The notes: generated by a model from the letters alone, not told the origin. A stretch of DNA of 64,000 bases from Panorpa germanica (GCA_963678705.1 OY783208.1:18239486-18303485); one strand, 5' to 3'; positions 22,897 to 34,313 are shown, numbered from the stretch's first letter. Translations and numbers: made by a program.

Positions 22897-23557
22897 TTAG
22901 GTGATAGATTCGTACTTATATGATAGATGAAACGTGGATGACAAACTAATCCAGGTTAATCCAGCAACATGAGAAGTTTTTAATAGATTGGTACTTGCAG
23001 ATAGTAATAATAACTTTGTACCTTCATGAGTAAAGAAGTATTTTACTCTCCTCCAGCATCCATGTATCCTCTTCCGTAATGAATAATTTTTCTTAAAATA
23101 TAAATGTGTAGTAATCCAAATTATATGCGAATCCGCTTAAATCAAACGTTGCATTACCCAATCAATGGCAATTGATGACTTGCCAGGCCGCCATAGGGTA
23201 AATGTAACAAAATAGCTTGCACTTGTGCTGGTTACTATACAGATGTAACCTCAAAACACCACGAAATCACACGCGGGTACCAATGGCTTGTAAGGCCAGT
23301 TTTTTTTTTGTAGGATTTAAAACCTTCTTGAAATGTAATTGTAAAATATCCAGCTTCGCTTGTAAGGCTTCTGGAAATGTAATTGTAAAATATCCAAATC
23401 CTCCGTGAATCCGCCAAAATAGAGCGTCCCATTTACCCAATCAATGGCAATCGCCAAGGGGCAAATGTAATAAAACGCCAAAAATACAATGAAAAACACA
23501 CGCGGTTAATAAACTCGAAGGATCGGCTTTGTAAGGTTTCGAAGGACCAGCTTCGCA
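22897..23557 (-). other. BEL/Pao leader region
   Basis: Lies between the 5' LTR and the Gag start on the minus strand. It contains repeated motifs ('cccaatcaatggcaat' near 23158 and 23438; 'cacacgcgg' near 23269 and 23497; 'aaatgtaattgtaaaatatc' near 23331 and 23376). These look like small tandem duplications typical of a non-coding leader. Small ORFs on both strands are not credible. Confidence 0.5.
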
Positions 23558-23866
23558 TGTACGAAATAAAACCATGCGAGTATTTGTAGATTGAATAATT
23601 ATTCAATTGTTTAATGATAAAATAATTTTACACTTTTTAATTACTTTGAACCAACATTCTTATAATAACAAGATGGTTGGGAATTATGATCTTGACAGTG
23701 TAGAAGCCCAAAACACAACTGACACGAATGCCATATCGCTGTAGCGTACAGCAGTCGTCGTATTGTAGTCATGCGCATTACTTCTATTAGAGACAACAAT
23801 ACATTATAATGTTGGAATGCCAACAGAGACATCTTCTTATGTTCTGTACTAATTTTGTACTGAACA
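23558..23866 (-). repeat. BEL/Pao 5' LTR
   Basis: The partner of 20742-21050. On the element's own (minus) strand this is the upstream LTR, so promoter and polyadenylation signals should lie here. Confidence 0.88.
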
Positions 23867-23871
23867 AATAT

Positions 23872-24349
23872 AATTAATATTAAATCAGATTATAATAAAA
23901 TTAATATTATAAAGATTTTTTAATAGTGAATTACATCACAGTAACATCGATACAATTATAGATTCATTTAAGTTTCAATTATTGTAATTCGTCAAGTGTA
24001 TTTGTATAATAAATGTTTTCTGTAAAATACTAGTGTTTCGCTGCTTTTCTGACTTAAATAAAAAATAAAAAATTGTTATTAAGCAATTAATAACAAAAAG
24101 GTCCTTCGACGTGTTTTGGCGCAATTTACGCTATCAAAGGAATTGGATGCAATCGAGCAATCCGAGATTTGGATACCGCCAACAGATCGCAGATAAGCCA
24201 ACCTCATGCTTATATAGATCTCCATAGGTCCAAACTCACTCAACCAATACTATTGACACAGCCATGTTATTACATGTATTGCATTAATTTTTTTTAAATA
24301 AAAATACTTATAGTTAACCCATAAAATATATCTCATAAACCCAGTCAAA
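23872..24349. other. hAT interior, transposase 3' side
   Basis: AT-rich sequence between the BEL/Pao insertion and the transposase stop codon. It probably contains the transposase 3' UTR. No other gene is seen. Confidence 0.4.
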
Positions 24350-26599
24350 TTACATCTTGCAATAAATGTTATCTTCACCATCATCAGCATTATTAATCAA
24401 GTCAATAGATTTCACTAAAATATCACTAGTTTCAACATTATTTTTAGCAGATACTTCATACATTTTACTATTAAATAATTTTAACATATGTTCTGGAGGT
24501 GAATAATTGCTACAGCAAACTTTCAATACTTTCATGTGTATGCGAATGCGCATTAACGCTGTAAGCATCGGTAATAACAAACGATTCCGGGTTTTAGTTT
24601 TTATGATACTCATTATACTAAAAGCTCTTTCAACATCAGCATTACTGATTGGCAAAGATAATGCTCGAAGTGCAAATGATGCTAAATTTTCAAAACTTCG
24701 TTCGCCTTGACTATTTCTTATATCCAGCACAGCAACCCAAAAATCGATTGGTTTGACAGTATCGTCAAATTTTTCGTTGATGTCATGTAATCTTAATGTA
24801 TTTAATAGACGCCACTCTCTTTCAATTGTGTCTTTATCAACATTCTCAATAGCTAAATACCAAGGCAAATTATCCATTACGTTAACTGATGACATGCTCA
24901 AGCAAGTTTTTGGTGCAAAATATCTTAATTTATCAATCACAATAAGATTTGTTGGTAATCTTTGGACGAGTTGTTCACATAATACTATTATAAAATTTCG
25001 TGATCGCACTTTGAGTTCGTGTAGGTGATCGTCAGAAATAGTTTTTTTTTGAGCAAAAGCTGCAAATGAAGAACCAAAGTCAACATACTCGATGGGTAAT
25101 AACGAATTACCTATTGCTTGCTTAGATCTTAATAACGCATTTTGTACTGCTTGAATATCTGCTTGATGGAGCATCGTAACAGAAGTATTCGATACCAACG
25201 GACGGAGAAAACTAGGTTGAAATATACGCCTGGCTAATGATAACAACAATGAGCGTAAATTGGAGTACAATTTAGTAAGATCAGCGTCAGCGTCAGCGGC
25301 TTGAAATGCCAAATTCATTGACGTTACTTCACGCAGTACTTGGTTCAAAAATAGAAGATATAACCGATTTCTATCATCATTGTACATTTCGGCCAAACTT
25401 TTAGCTGTATACGATTTGTCAGATGATGAATCTTTAATTGAGTTAAAGTAACTTTTTAACTCTTCCCATTGTTTTAAATTAGATGTTACCGCCCCAGCTA
25501 AAGCTAGCCAAAGGAGGAACTCTATATTAGATGGTAACTGTTCTGATGCTTAGCTGTTTAGCTGCGACTAAATTAAAAGAGTGACAACTACATTTGAGTA
25601 ACTGTACTCGATGATATTTTCTTTTTATTAATACGTATAGACTGTGATTGACACCACAAAGATTACTTGCACCATCAGTACCAAGACCTACTAAATTATT
25701 GATATTTAAACCAAGTCCGTTCATAAATTCTTCAAAGTCAAAAAATAACTTCTCCGCCGTTGCCTCGTTAACTTCATTAAAACATTAAAACCCAAAAAGT
25801 CAGTAACAATCTTCTTTTGTTTTTTACTATAATATCTAATACAGTAGGCCATATATTTCATTGTTGAATCATCAGTGGACTCATCAAGCAGTATTGAATA
25901 GCTTTCATCGCTTAAGTCTTCAAGCAACTCTTTCAGCATACTAGGCGCAATAACATTAAGAATAATTTTTGAACATTTAGTTCTATGTAATCTTAATTTT
26001 GTAAACTGACTACCTTTGCCAATATCTTTTAACAATTCACATAAGTGATCGATATTCTTTAAAGAACCATGAGCAGCGTTATTTAAAACCAATTTTATTT
26101 CTGCCAACTCCAATGTATCATTAACATTACTAACACCGGAAATATTAAAAAAAAATTATAATTGTTGATCTGTAAAAATGTCAAAAAAATTTTATGAAAG
26201 AAATACGATTTATTTTACCAATACTTGACAATGTTGTTTGTTTTTTAAGATTCAATGATTCTGCATTTTTAATATGCATTTGAGTATTTAAGTGTTTTTT
26301 TAAATCGTGTTTTTGAGCTCGCAATGGAACACGACAGCATTTACAATAAGCTTCTCCTTGGCCTGAACTAATTAAACTTGCAGGAGCTTTACAAAGCCAT
26401 CCTAAAATTAAATTAAATTCAAAATAAGATACAATTTACCAAAGTGTATAGGTTAAACAAGGTTCACTACATATCATAAGTCATAAGATTAAATAAAAAT
26501 ATGAGTCAACGAAAAACAATACATTGCTATACCTTTGAACAAATATTCTTTTTCCCATTCTTCTCGATATTTTCTTTTAGAAATAACAACTTTTACCAT
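24350..26599 (-). pseudogene. hAT transposase gene, degenerate
   Basis: Encodes the DDE transposase of the surrounding hAT element, in pieces. Exon 1 (26599-26533) starts M-V-K-V-V-I and has a GT donor at 26532. A second exon opening at 26401 after an AG encodes a BED-like zinc motif (C-K-C-C ... H...H). Piece 3 (about 26150-25770) has the first catalytic Asp (L-D-E-S-T-D). Piece 4 (about 25770-25549) has the second (G-T-D-G-A). Piece 5 (about 25548-24350) carries the C-terminal dimerisation region with W220 and the catalytic Glu in N-A-D-V-E-R-A-F-S (numbering from the ATG at 25396). Frameshifts near 25775 and 25548, and a stop next to a run of nine T near 26140, separate the pieces. The catalytic residues survive; the frame does not. 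Confidence 0.85.
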
Positions 26600-26732
26600 T
26601 ATTTAATATATATTTATTTAATATTACAGCAATAAATAATCTTTTGGCGCGTCTATAAGCAATACATATGTCATATATCATATACATGTCACTGTACATG
26701 TCAATACATATGTCAATACAACTGTGTAGATA
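26600..26732. other. hAT transposase upstream region
   Basis: A short AT-rich stretch with repeated 'acatatgtca' and 'catgtca' motifs (26662-26720). It presumably holds the transposase promoter. Confidence 0.4.
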
Positions 26733-26821
26733 GGGTGCGTTCCACTTGGCGTTCACAACGTTCAAAATCCTATCTAAATACACGTAGCGCGATCGTTGTG
26801 AGTGCTTAGTGGAACGCACCC
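26733..26821. mobile_element. 89-bp foldback MITE
   Basis: It starts GGGTGCGTTCCACTTGGCG and ends GTGGAACGCACCC, so the outer 14 bases pair perfectly (with further pairing around 'gttcacaacg'/'cgttgtgag'). Flanks are ATA on both sides, a possible TA or ATA target. It is too short for any gene and is nested in the hAT right arm. Confidence 0.65.
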
Positions 26822-27092
26822 ATAATGTCTACTGCGCACTTTTACTGCATATTTTAGTACAATAAATAGTTGCTGCAGCGCTATCAAATGGCGGGAAAAT
26901 AAAAAAGAAAAAATTTTTTTACTGGAGTGAATGAATTTTCTTAATAGAAAGAACATATTCAATTATTAAAAAAAAATATATAAAAACGGAAATAGCCACA
27001 TTGGCTATCAGTAGCCAAATGATAAAATTATGTCGCCCGACTAACTGTTTAGGAGCCGCAATGGCGACAAATCGCCACATCTGGCTACACTG
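26822..27092. other. hAT right subterminal region
   Basis: Contains several 'tagcca'/'tggcta' motifs in both orientations (26990-27092), as expected for hAT transposase binding sites next to the TIR. No gene is seen. Confidence 0.5.
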
Positions 27093-27879
27093 GGTTTTAT
27101 GCGGTTATGAAATGTGGAGGGAGTAAGTAATCATTTATGGATGTTGAAATAGTTTTAGCGGGATTTATGAACTTGAATATTAATACGCCGACTGAGTTAA
27201 ACTTTATTTTGTTGTACGATTAAAAAAAATAGTGGCGCATTATCTCAGAAGACAGTGAAGTTGGGTGTCCTCGAAGAATTAAAACCATGATATTTTATTT
27301 TATTTAGAATACACGTTTATTTGTCCACAAATGAAAAATAATTAGTTACATACCAAATAATTGAATTTACTTAAATTTTGAATTAATATAAAGTTAGGTT
27401 TAGTTTTAATAGATGACCTAGTTGGGGTATGTTATTCAAGCGGTAGTAAAATTGAGAGCGAGTATGTTGCCTGAGCTGCCTATGAATTGTGTAAAAGAAA
27501 TCAGAGGAAACTAAAAGGATAAGACAACGACAAGACACTACAACACCTACAAAAAGTGTAAGACACACTGCTGACGTATTTATGTTTTGTCCACGGTTCA
27601 GATGTTTTATTAAGAAGGAACACTGCGATAAACATATGTGTATATAATAATATTGTTACGAATTTGCGGGCGTAGGAACATATAAAGGTCATAGTTGTGA
27701 AATGTTGACCAGTGTTGGCAGGGGATGTTGCACACCCCATATTATATTATTATAAATGATAATAATCAACCCCCCCCCCCCATTATGATAAATTATTATT
27801 TTACGTCTTAGCATATACGTACATATCATTGAATATTGACCTCAAAAACGACAAGGTAATATAAATGATGTATTTGTTG
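27093..27879. repeat. Resumed ZF-module flank with a small insertion
   Basis: Continues the flank broken by the hAT element and aligns with 14726-15340 (upstream part, then the 3' flank of a neighbouring ZF gene). Relative to that copy, about 120 extra bases (27655-27775) start 'tgttacgaattt' and include a run of 13 C. This small insertion could be a truncated LTR piece but I cannot show it. Confidence 0.6.
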
Positions 27880-28125
27880 TATCATTAAAAACCAGCAGAT
27901 GAAAAATATTTATTAAAATAACCACAAGGAAAGGTTTTATACCTAAATATGTGAATTAAATGGAACGAATAGCTAAAAGTTTTACTACATTTGCCCCAAG
28001 AAAATGTATTTCAACCTAAATGTATATTTTTATGTCATTTTAAATTCGATGACTGACTAAACGTTTTATTACATTCATTGCAAGAAATATTTTCTAAACC
28101 AAAATGTGTGTTTTTATGTTGTGAA
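27880..28125 (-). pseudogene. Decayed C2H2 zinc-finger gene remnant
   Basis: The minus strand shows about three degenerate finger units. 'aaatgtgtgtttttatgttg' and 'aacgttttattacattcattgcaagaaa' are the complements of the family's T-H / H-K-N and S-C-N-E-C-N-K-T-F segments. Frameshifts and lost ligands are evident and no N-terminus remains. Its position between a ZF 3' flank and duplicated block A agrees with an old, deleted gene. Confidence 0.7.
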
Positions 28126-29376
28126 TGATATCTTGATGGTGACTTCAGTTCTGGTCAATATATTTTTGGAGACGACATTAGAAGTTTTTGTTCTTTTGTT
28201 CACTTTATCCAGTATGTCTGTGTCTATATTCGTAATAGCAGCACGATTATTGTCCTTCAGGTCTTCTAGGGTCTTTGGACGATTCGTTTACACCAAGGTT
28301 GTCAGATATCAAACAAAAACAATCGCAATCAAATTTCATGAGCCAGGTTTTTGATAAAGGCTTCACATGCCTATTTTCGTGAAACAAAATGATGTGGATT
28401 AAGTTTTTGCAACTGGCAGTTTGTATGGATGATATTTTAGGTCTTCATGAAAAATTCGTGTCACTGTGCGTTACTAAGTTAAGGCTGGGTTCACATGGCA
28501 TTATACTACACGTTTTTTTGCAGTATAAATCTTATCGAATAAACAGTCGCGCATTTTTTATATAGAACCATTCACACGACGTTTGCACTGCAAAAAAACA
28601 TACACAGCTAAACACGTTTATTAGTTTATTTAGCAAATCGAATGAACTTTGGCATGACGTTTATCGAATAGTGACCGAACAAGTATTTAGTGCTGCAGTA
28701 TTATTTGCATGTGTTTCTAGTTTATTTTTATTAAATGTTCAGCACATATTTTAAGGATTTTTTTGGTGAAACAAAAGCCCGTTTTGTCGGATAAAACTAT
28801 GGAATTATATGAAAATCGCGTTGCTACTCAAGCGGCGTCATAGACAATATTTTACCCAAGAATTCGACAACTATAAATTCTAGCTTTAAAGTCTGAACTC
28901 TGTTTATTCTTCCTATTCAAATTTAATAAAACTTAGATATAACTTTACTTACTTATTATTAATAATAATATAATAATTTCTTTACTTACCTTAAAGATAT
29001 AGCTAGCTATAGCATCTTGCACTAATAAGTAATTTTTAAATTTAATAAGCAAATATTAATTATATTATATCGACACGTATGTGGCTGTACTATTGCTTCA
29101 CGCGATTATTCTGCTGTAGCCACAACTGAATCACATTCTACTTTGTCTTATTATTATATTTAATCCATAATTATAGACGATCAACTAGAAACCTTCAAAA
29201 TAACCAACTATCTATTTCAAAAAAATTGTTGACCTTTTATGATCTTTTACATAGTAACGTGGCAATAGGTTCCATTTAACTAAAGCGACAAATCAAGAAT
29301 ACAGTTTATAGTTAAGGATACAGAATATTAAGTGTATGTTTATTAAATATTTAACAATTAAGGTAATGTTTCATAC
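28126..29376. repeat. Duplicated blocks A and B, no gene
   Basis: Positions 28153-28620 align with 1013-1440 and 28730-29376 with 16062-16705. The stretch between (28621-28729) is unmatched. Block B ends at a 4-base microhomology ('gcaa', 29377-29380), where plus-strand finger sequence starts without a start codon. Confidence 0.65.
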
Positions 29377-30032
29377 GCAACGAATGTAACAAAACGTTCA
29401 GTCGATTAATTCAATTAAAACAACATAAAAACACACATTTAGGTTTAAAACCATTTTCTTGCGACGAATGTAGTAAATCGTTCACATGATCAAATCAATT
29501 AAAACTACATAAAAACACACATTTAGTTATAAAACCATTTTCTTGCGACGAATGTAGCAATATGTTCAGTCAATCAGATTTATTAAAACGTCATAAGATG
29601 TCTCATTTAGTGGGAAAACCATTTTCTTGCAACGAATGTAATAAAACGTTCAGTCAATCAATTCAATTTAAACAACATAAAAATACACACTTAGGTGTGA
29701 ACCATTTTCTTGCGACAATGTAATAAATCGTTCACTAGGTCAAAACAATTAAATCAACATAAAAAGACACATTTAGTCGTAAAACCATTTTCTTGCGACA
29801 AATGTAGTAAAACGTTCAGTCTATCATCTAATTTAAAACGACATAAAAACACACATTTAGGTGTAAAACCTTTTTCTTGCGACGAATGCAGTAAAACGTT
29901 CAGTGAATCAATTGTATTAAAACGACATAAAAACACACATTTACTTGTAATACCATTTTGTTGTGGGTTATGTAATAAATGTTTTTCATCTTCTAGTTCT
30001 TTAAAGAAACATCAAAAACGTAATGTACATTA
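29377..30032 (+). pseudogene. 5'-truncated C2H2 zinc-finger pseudogene
   Basis: Begins inside a finger (N-E-C-N-K-T-F-S), with no N-terminal region. It has an in-frame TGA at 29487-29489 (after S-K-S-F-T) and a one-base deletion near 29700 (tgaacc instead of tgaaacc). Beyond that a 107-codon frame (29710-30032) holds about four fingers including the family's terminal finger (C-G-L-C, K-R-N-V-H). Nearly identical to the end of the pseudogene at 38757-40345, of which it is the duplicated 3' part. A start inside the 3' frame is TTG only, so it is not a separate gene. Confidence 0.85.
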
Positions 30033-31625
30033 GGTTAAATAAGTCGTTTTTACATTTCCTAACATAACTTGTGTTTATATTTGCATTACTTTTTCTATAT
30101 GAAGCTTAATGAATAAATATTGGTAGGAACAAAGGACCCTGTAACGTTTTTATGTGGTATGGGACATTCTTTTCTTCTTAGTTATTTCATTTATTGTTTT
30201 GGTTCATTATTCATACTACATGTTTAGACGTAAAATATCGTAGTGTTCCTTACTAAAACATCTAAACCGTGGACAAAACAGAAATACGTCAGCAGTGTGT
30301 CTTACACTGTTTGTAGTTGTTGTAATGTCTTGTCGTTGTCTTTTCCTTTAGTTTTCTCTGGTTTATGTTACACAATTACTCAATTAATTTTACTCTATTT
30401 AACTACCTCACCTGGCTTCTAACTGGCTCATCTATTAAAACTAAATTAATTATTAAACAAATACAAATCAAACCTTATTTTAATTGAACATTTAACTATA
30501 TTCAATTAATTTGTATGTAACTAATTGTTTTTCATTTGTGAACAAATAAATGTGTATTCTAAATAAAAGAAGACATGGTTTTATTTCTTCGAGGACATCC
30601 AAGTCAGGACATCGTGTGTATTAATATTTAAGGTTTTAAATTATTCCCTACAACGGTATTGGAAATAGTAATGGGCTTGTGTCCTATGTCTTAATTTCTA
30701 TAAAAGTGTACTATATGTTGATAAAGCAGCCTCAATTGTTCAATTATTTGTTAATAACTCCTTATATGTTAAGAGATATTAACAATTAAAAAAGTCATTT
30801 TGTCTCTTTAATTATTAAAGGGATTCAATGTTGTATACATTCCAAGTGCATGTGACATCACAATCTTTGTGTAAGGTTACCAACTTTACACTCATAAATC
30901 TCTGCTATATGTATTTATATATCAAAATATCAAATATTATTTAATATTATGATATTATGAGATCTTTTGATATTATTAGATATTTGATATTACACATAAA
31001 TTATAAATTTGGATAAAGATATTGTATTATAAAAAAATAAAGTATAAATCAGTCGGCGTAAGAATATTCAAGTTCGAAAATCCCGCTAAAACTATTTCAA
31101 CATCCAGAAATAAATACTCCCTCCACAATTAATAACCTCATAAAATATTAAAAACCGAAATATGTTCATTTTGACAACTTAAATACAAGGGTAAGGTCAA
31201 ATAACTGTATTTGCAACTAATTTAATTAATATTTTGCTAAAATAAACGCTGATAAAAAGATTCTTGAGACGCTTGATAAAAGTTTCTAAGTTAATACATA
31301 ATACCCTATTATATTTAAATGAATTTTAATTTTTATAAATAATTACTTTATATTGTAAGATACTAAAAGTTAGTGGTTCATTGAATTAAGTGGTTGAATC
31401 TTGCTTTTAATAGGAACTTTTTTTACTTAATGTTTTAGCATAAATTTCTTACAGAATAGTTTTTACATTAATTTGACTTAACTTCATTTATTTTTATTAT
31501 GTCACAAAGTTTTGTTTCATTTCTTACTCTTTTCAAATTTGTTTCTTTTAACAAAATTTTTTATTTTATAAATAATTTATAATTTTTTGTTTGTTTTTAG
31601 TAAACTTTAAATTGTTCTACATATA
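30033..31625 (+). promoter_or_regulatory. 3' flank of pseudogene and upstream flank of 15-finger gene
   Basis: Positions 30033-30600 are a family 3' flank (AATAAA signals near 30110 and 30545). About 30600-31010 is AT-rich, with a 'gatattatg' palindromic stretch. Positions 31015-31320 are the conserved upstream flank (reverse complement of 14580-14880, including 'cccgctaaaactatttcaac'). Just before the ATG a T-rich tract ends in AG at 31599-31600, a possible 3' splice site for a 5'-UTR intron. Confidence 0.55.
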
Positions 31626-33158
31626 ATGGAGGATTGCAAATTCGAACAAATAAAGCTAGAAGTTGATGTTGGATTAACTGAACAAATAGAAATGGAAAAT
31701 TTAAACGGAGATATTAAAATAGAAATAGAAGAAGTACTAGTCGTCAAAGAAGCAGCGCTATATGATGAAATAAAAACAGAATTTAAAGAAGAACCAGAAT
31801 ATAGTACAGATGAGACTACACATCTACCCCGAGATGATTACTTCATAAAGCTTGAAGTTCCAGAGCAACAACTTCAAAGTGAAATGAATACGAATCCGAA
31901 GCCTTACGTCTGTGATGTATGTAACAAGTTGTTTGACTCTAAGGCAGAAATCATAAAACATTTGCGGGTACATTCAGCAAAGAAACTACATTCTTGTAAT
32001 ACATGTAGTAAAATATTTGCTAATTCGTCAAGTTTAAAACGACATAAAAATATTCATTTAGTTGTAAAACCATTTTCTTGCGACGAATGTACTAAAACGT
32101 TCAGTCAATCAATTCACTTAAAAAATCATAAAAACTCACATTTAGGTTTGAAACCATTTTCTTGCGACGAATGTAGTAAAACGTTCAGTCGTTTATCGTT
32201 TTTAAAACTGCATAAAAACACACATTTGCTTGTAAAACCATTTTCTTGCGACGAATGTAGTAAAGCGTTCAGTTATTCACAAAGTTTAAAACAACATAAA
32301 AACACACATTTAGGTCTACAATTATTTTCTTGTGACGAATGTAGTAAAACGTTCAGTCGTTTATCGTTTTTAAAACTCCATAAAAACACACATTTAGTTA
32401 TAAAACCATTTTCGTGTGACGAATGTAGAAAAACATTCAGTCAATTATCTAATTTAAAAAAACATAAAAACTCACATTTAGTTGTTAAACCATTTTCGTG
32501 TGACGAATGTTGTAAAACTTTTTGTGACTCATATAATTTGAAACAACATAAAAACTCACATTTAGTTATTAAACCATTTTCTTGTGACGAATGTAGAAAA
32601 ACATTCAGTCAATTATCTATTTTAAAAAAACATAAAAATTCACATTTAGTTATAAAACCATTTTCTTGCGATGAATGTAATAAAACATTCAGTCAATCAA
32701 CTCAATTAAAACTGCATAAAATTACACATTTAGTTGTAAATCCATTTTCTTGTGACCTATGTAGTAAAACGTTCAGTCTATCGCATGATTTAAAACAACA
32801 TAAAAACACACATTTAGTTGTAAAACCATTTTCTTGCGATGAATGTAGTAAAACGTTCAATCGTTTATCGCATTTAAAAGAACATAAAAACACACATCTA
32901 GATGTAAAACCATTTTCTTGCGACGAATGCAGTAAAACGTTTAGAATATTATTTAATTTAAAACAACATAAAAACACACATTTAGTTGTAAAACCATTTT
33001 CTTGCGACGAATGCATCAAAACGTTCAGTCGATCAACTCAATTAGAACGACATAAAAACACACATTCAGTTACAACACCATTTTCTTGTGGTTTATGTAA
33101 AATATGTTTCTCAACTGCAGGTACTCTAAAGAGACATCAAAAACGTAATTTACATTAG
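31626..33158 (+). CDS. C2H2 zinc-finger protein, 15 fingers (intact)
   Basis: A complete 510-aa single-exon ORF. Residues 1-92 are acidic, with psi-K-x-E motifs at K10 (I-K-L-E), K31 (I-K-I-E), K50 (I-K-T-E), K54 (F-K-E-E) and K75 (I-K-L-E). Fifteen C2H2 fingers follow from C96. Most are C-x2-C-x12-H-x3-H, joined by a seven-residue H-L-x-x-K-P-F type linker; the last is C-x2-C with a longer H-x5-H end. Fingers 4 and 6 share the same helix (R-L-S-F-L-K-L). It is probably a nuclear DNA-binding protein; its target is unknown. The ATG is the conserved family start, 26 bases after a splice-acceptor-like AG. An AATAAA lies at 33224. Its fingers are nearly identical to those of the gene at 36145, while its N-terminus differs, pointing to gene conversion. 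Confidence 0.9.
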   Translation: MEDCKFEQIKLEVDVGLTEQIEMENLNGDIKIEIEEVLVVKEAALYDEIKTEFKEEPEYSTDETTHLPRDDYFIKLEVPEQQLQSEMNTNPKPYVCDVCNKLFDSKAEIIKHLRVHSAKKLHSCNTCSKIFANSSSLKRHKNIHLVVKPFSCDECTKTFSQSIHLKNHKNSHLGLKPFSCDECSKTFSRLSFLKLHKNTHLLVKPFSCDECSKAFSYSQSLKQHKNTHLGLQLFSCDECSKTFSRLSFLKLHKNTHLVIKPFSCDECRKTFSQLSNLKKHKNSHLVVKPFSCDECCKTFCDSYNLKQHKNSHLVIKPFSCDECRKTFSQLSILKKHKNSHLVIKPFSCDECNKTFSQSTQLKLHKITHLVVNPFSCDLCSKTFSLSHDLKQHKNTHLVVKPFSCDECSKTFNRLSHLKEHKNTHLDVKPFSCDECSKTFRILFNLKQHKNTHLVVKPFSCDECIKTFSRSTQLERHKNTHSVTTPFSCGLCKICFSTAGTLKRHQKRNLH

Positions 33159-34313
33159 GTGGAGTAAGTCGTTTTTTCATATCCTAACTTATTCCTATTA
33201 GTTTTACTGTATGAAGTTTATTGAATAAATATTGGTAGAACGACCCTGAACCGTTTTTATGTGGTAAGGGACATCCTTTTCTTCTTAGTTAATTCTGTTA
33301 ATGGTTAGTACTACATATTTAGATGTAAAATAATAATTTATCTATATATAAGGAATGATGAAGATCTGCAGAGGGTTAGGGGGTATATATACACAGATTG
33401 GAGCTTAACAAAAGAAGAGAGCCTTATTTTAAAACTCAATGACTACACTTTAAAACTAAATTTCAAAAGTAGTTTAAGTACCTTAATAATTGTAAAAGAA
33501 AGTTAAAACATAAATTTTTGATACTTCGGCGTTCTCTCGGAGAGCCCGGATTGGTAACTCTGTTATATGTAATTTTAAGATATTTTTTTTGTTTAACTTT
33601 ATTTTATTAATATATTGTTTTTAAATGTGTGTTTGTTTTTTTATCATGTCAGTAATATACCTTAATTTCCCCATGTCCAATGTGCATTGCGTAACTCTAG
33701 ATTCCGGTAAATAATTATTATTCTTATTAATGTTTTTGAGACACTTGTACGCTTTGTATTGAAGGCAAAACTGTCTCAGATCGGACCGAATCAATAGTTA
33801 TATTTAACTGTTTTTATTAATGTTCATTACTTTATTAGCTGCTTTCCTAATTTACAGCTCATATTTAAATTAGGAGGCGCTGGGAAATAACGTTTTAAAA
33901 ATTAGATAAAATATAAAGAAAAGAAGTTTAAATAATAAAAATAAATAAGGACTCATCCCACAACAACACAATATCCTGTTGCTGTCTTATCCTTTAGTTT
34001 TCTCTAATTTTTTTACGCAATTAATAGACGCCTCAGGCAACATGCTCGCTGTCAATTTAACTACCCCTTGAATAACATCATACCCCATACTCCAACTGGC
34101 TTATACCCCATCTCTTAAAACTAAATCAAACCTTATATTAATTCACCATTTAACTATATTCAATTAATTTGTATGTAACTAATTGTTTTTCATTTGTGAA
34201 CTAATAAACATGTATTCTAAATAAAAGTAGACATCATGGTTTTATTTCTTCGAGGACAGCCAAGTCCACTGTCTTCTGAGATCATCTGCTGCTATTTTTT
34301 ATTATCGTGTTTT
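33159..34313 (+). other. 3' flank of 15-finger gene
   Basis: Nearly identical to 37678-38490 and clearly related up to 38756. It contains a polyadenylation signal near 33224 and the family 3'-flank sequence 'caggcaacatgctcgctgtc'. No gene is seen. Confidence 0.6.

Larger units (their letters stand above)
20742..23866 (-). mobile_element. BEL/Pao LTR retrotransposon, internally deleted
   Basis: Two 309-bp LTRs (20742-21050 and 23558-23866) begin TG and end CA and appear identical. The 5-bp target duplication AATAT occurs at 20737-20741 and 23867-23871. The single internal ORF (minus strand) has a Pao-type Gag region followed by short pieces of Pol. Protease, most of RT and integrase are missing, so the total is 3.1 kb instead of the usual 6 kb or more. 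Near-identical LTRs suggest recent insertion, so this deleted form was probably mobilised in trans. I could not assign a primer-binding site or polypurine tract with confidence. The leader (22900-23557) contains diverged direct repeats around 'cccaatcaatggcaat'. Confidence 0.85.
19156..27092 (-). mobile_element. hAT transposon, 7.9 kb, carrying nested insertions
   Basis: Perfect 14-bp TIRs, CAGTGTAGCCAGAT at the left and ATCTGGCTACACTG at the right, match the CAG-type ends of hAT elements. Short 'tagcca' motifs recur near both ends, as expected for subterminal transposase sites. An 8-9 bp target duplication flanks it and an empty homologous site exists at 14720-14735. It carries a degenerate hAT transposase gene (24350-26599, minus strand). 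About 3.9 kb of its length is later insertions: a TTAA-type MITE, a BEL/Pao retrotransposon and an 89-bp foldback. Without them it would be near 4 kb, a normal hAT size. Confidence 0.88.

Noticed and set aside
23521..23557. tRNA-primed binding site next to the BEL/Pao 5' LTR
   Set aside because: A TGG-containing stretch exists, but it does not match the length and layout of a tRNA 3' end that I can name, so it was not annotated.
32702..33019. 105-codon minus-strand ORFs (also at 37221, 43021 and 47537)
   Set aside because: Antisense readings of finger repeats; they recur only because the genes are duplicated.
33520..33560. Small GC hairpin ('gttctctcggagagc') as an RNA element
   Set aside because: A short isolated hairpin in a duplicated 3' flank; no supporting pattern for a terminator or RNA gene.
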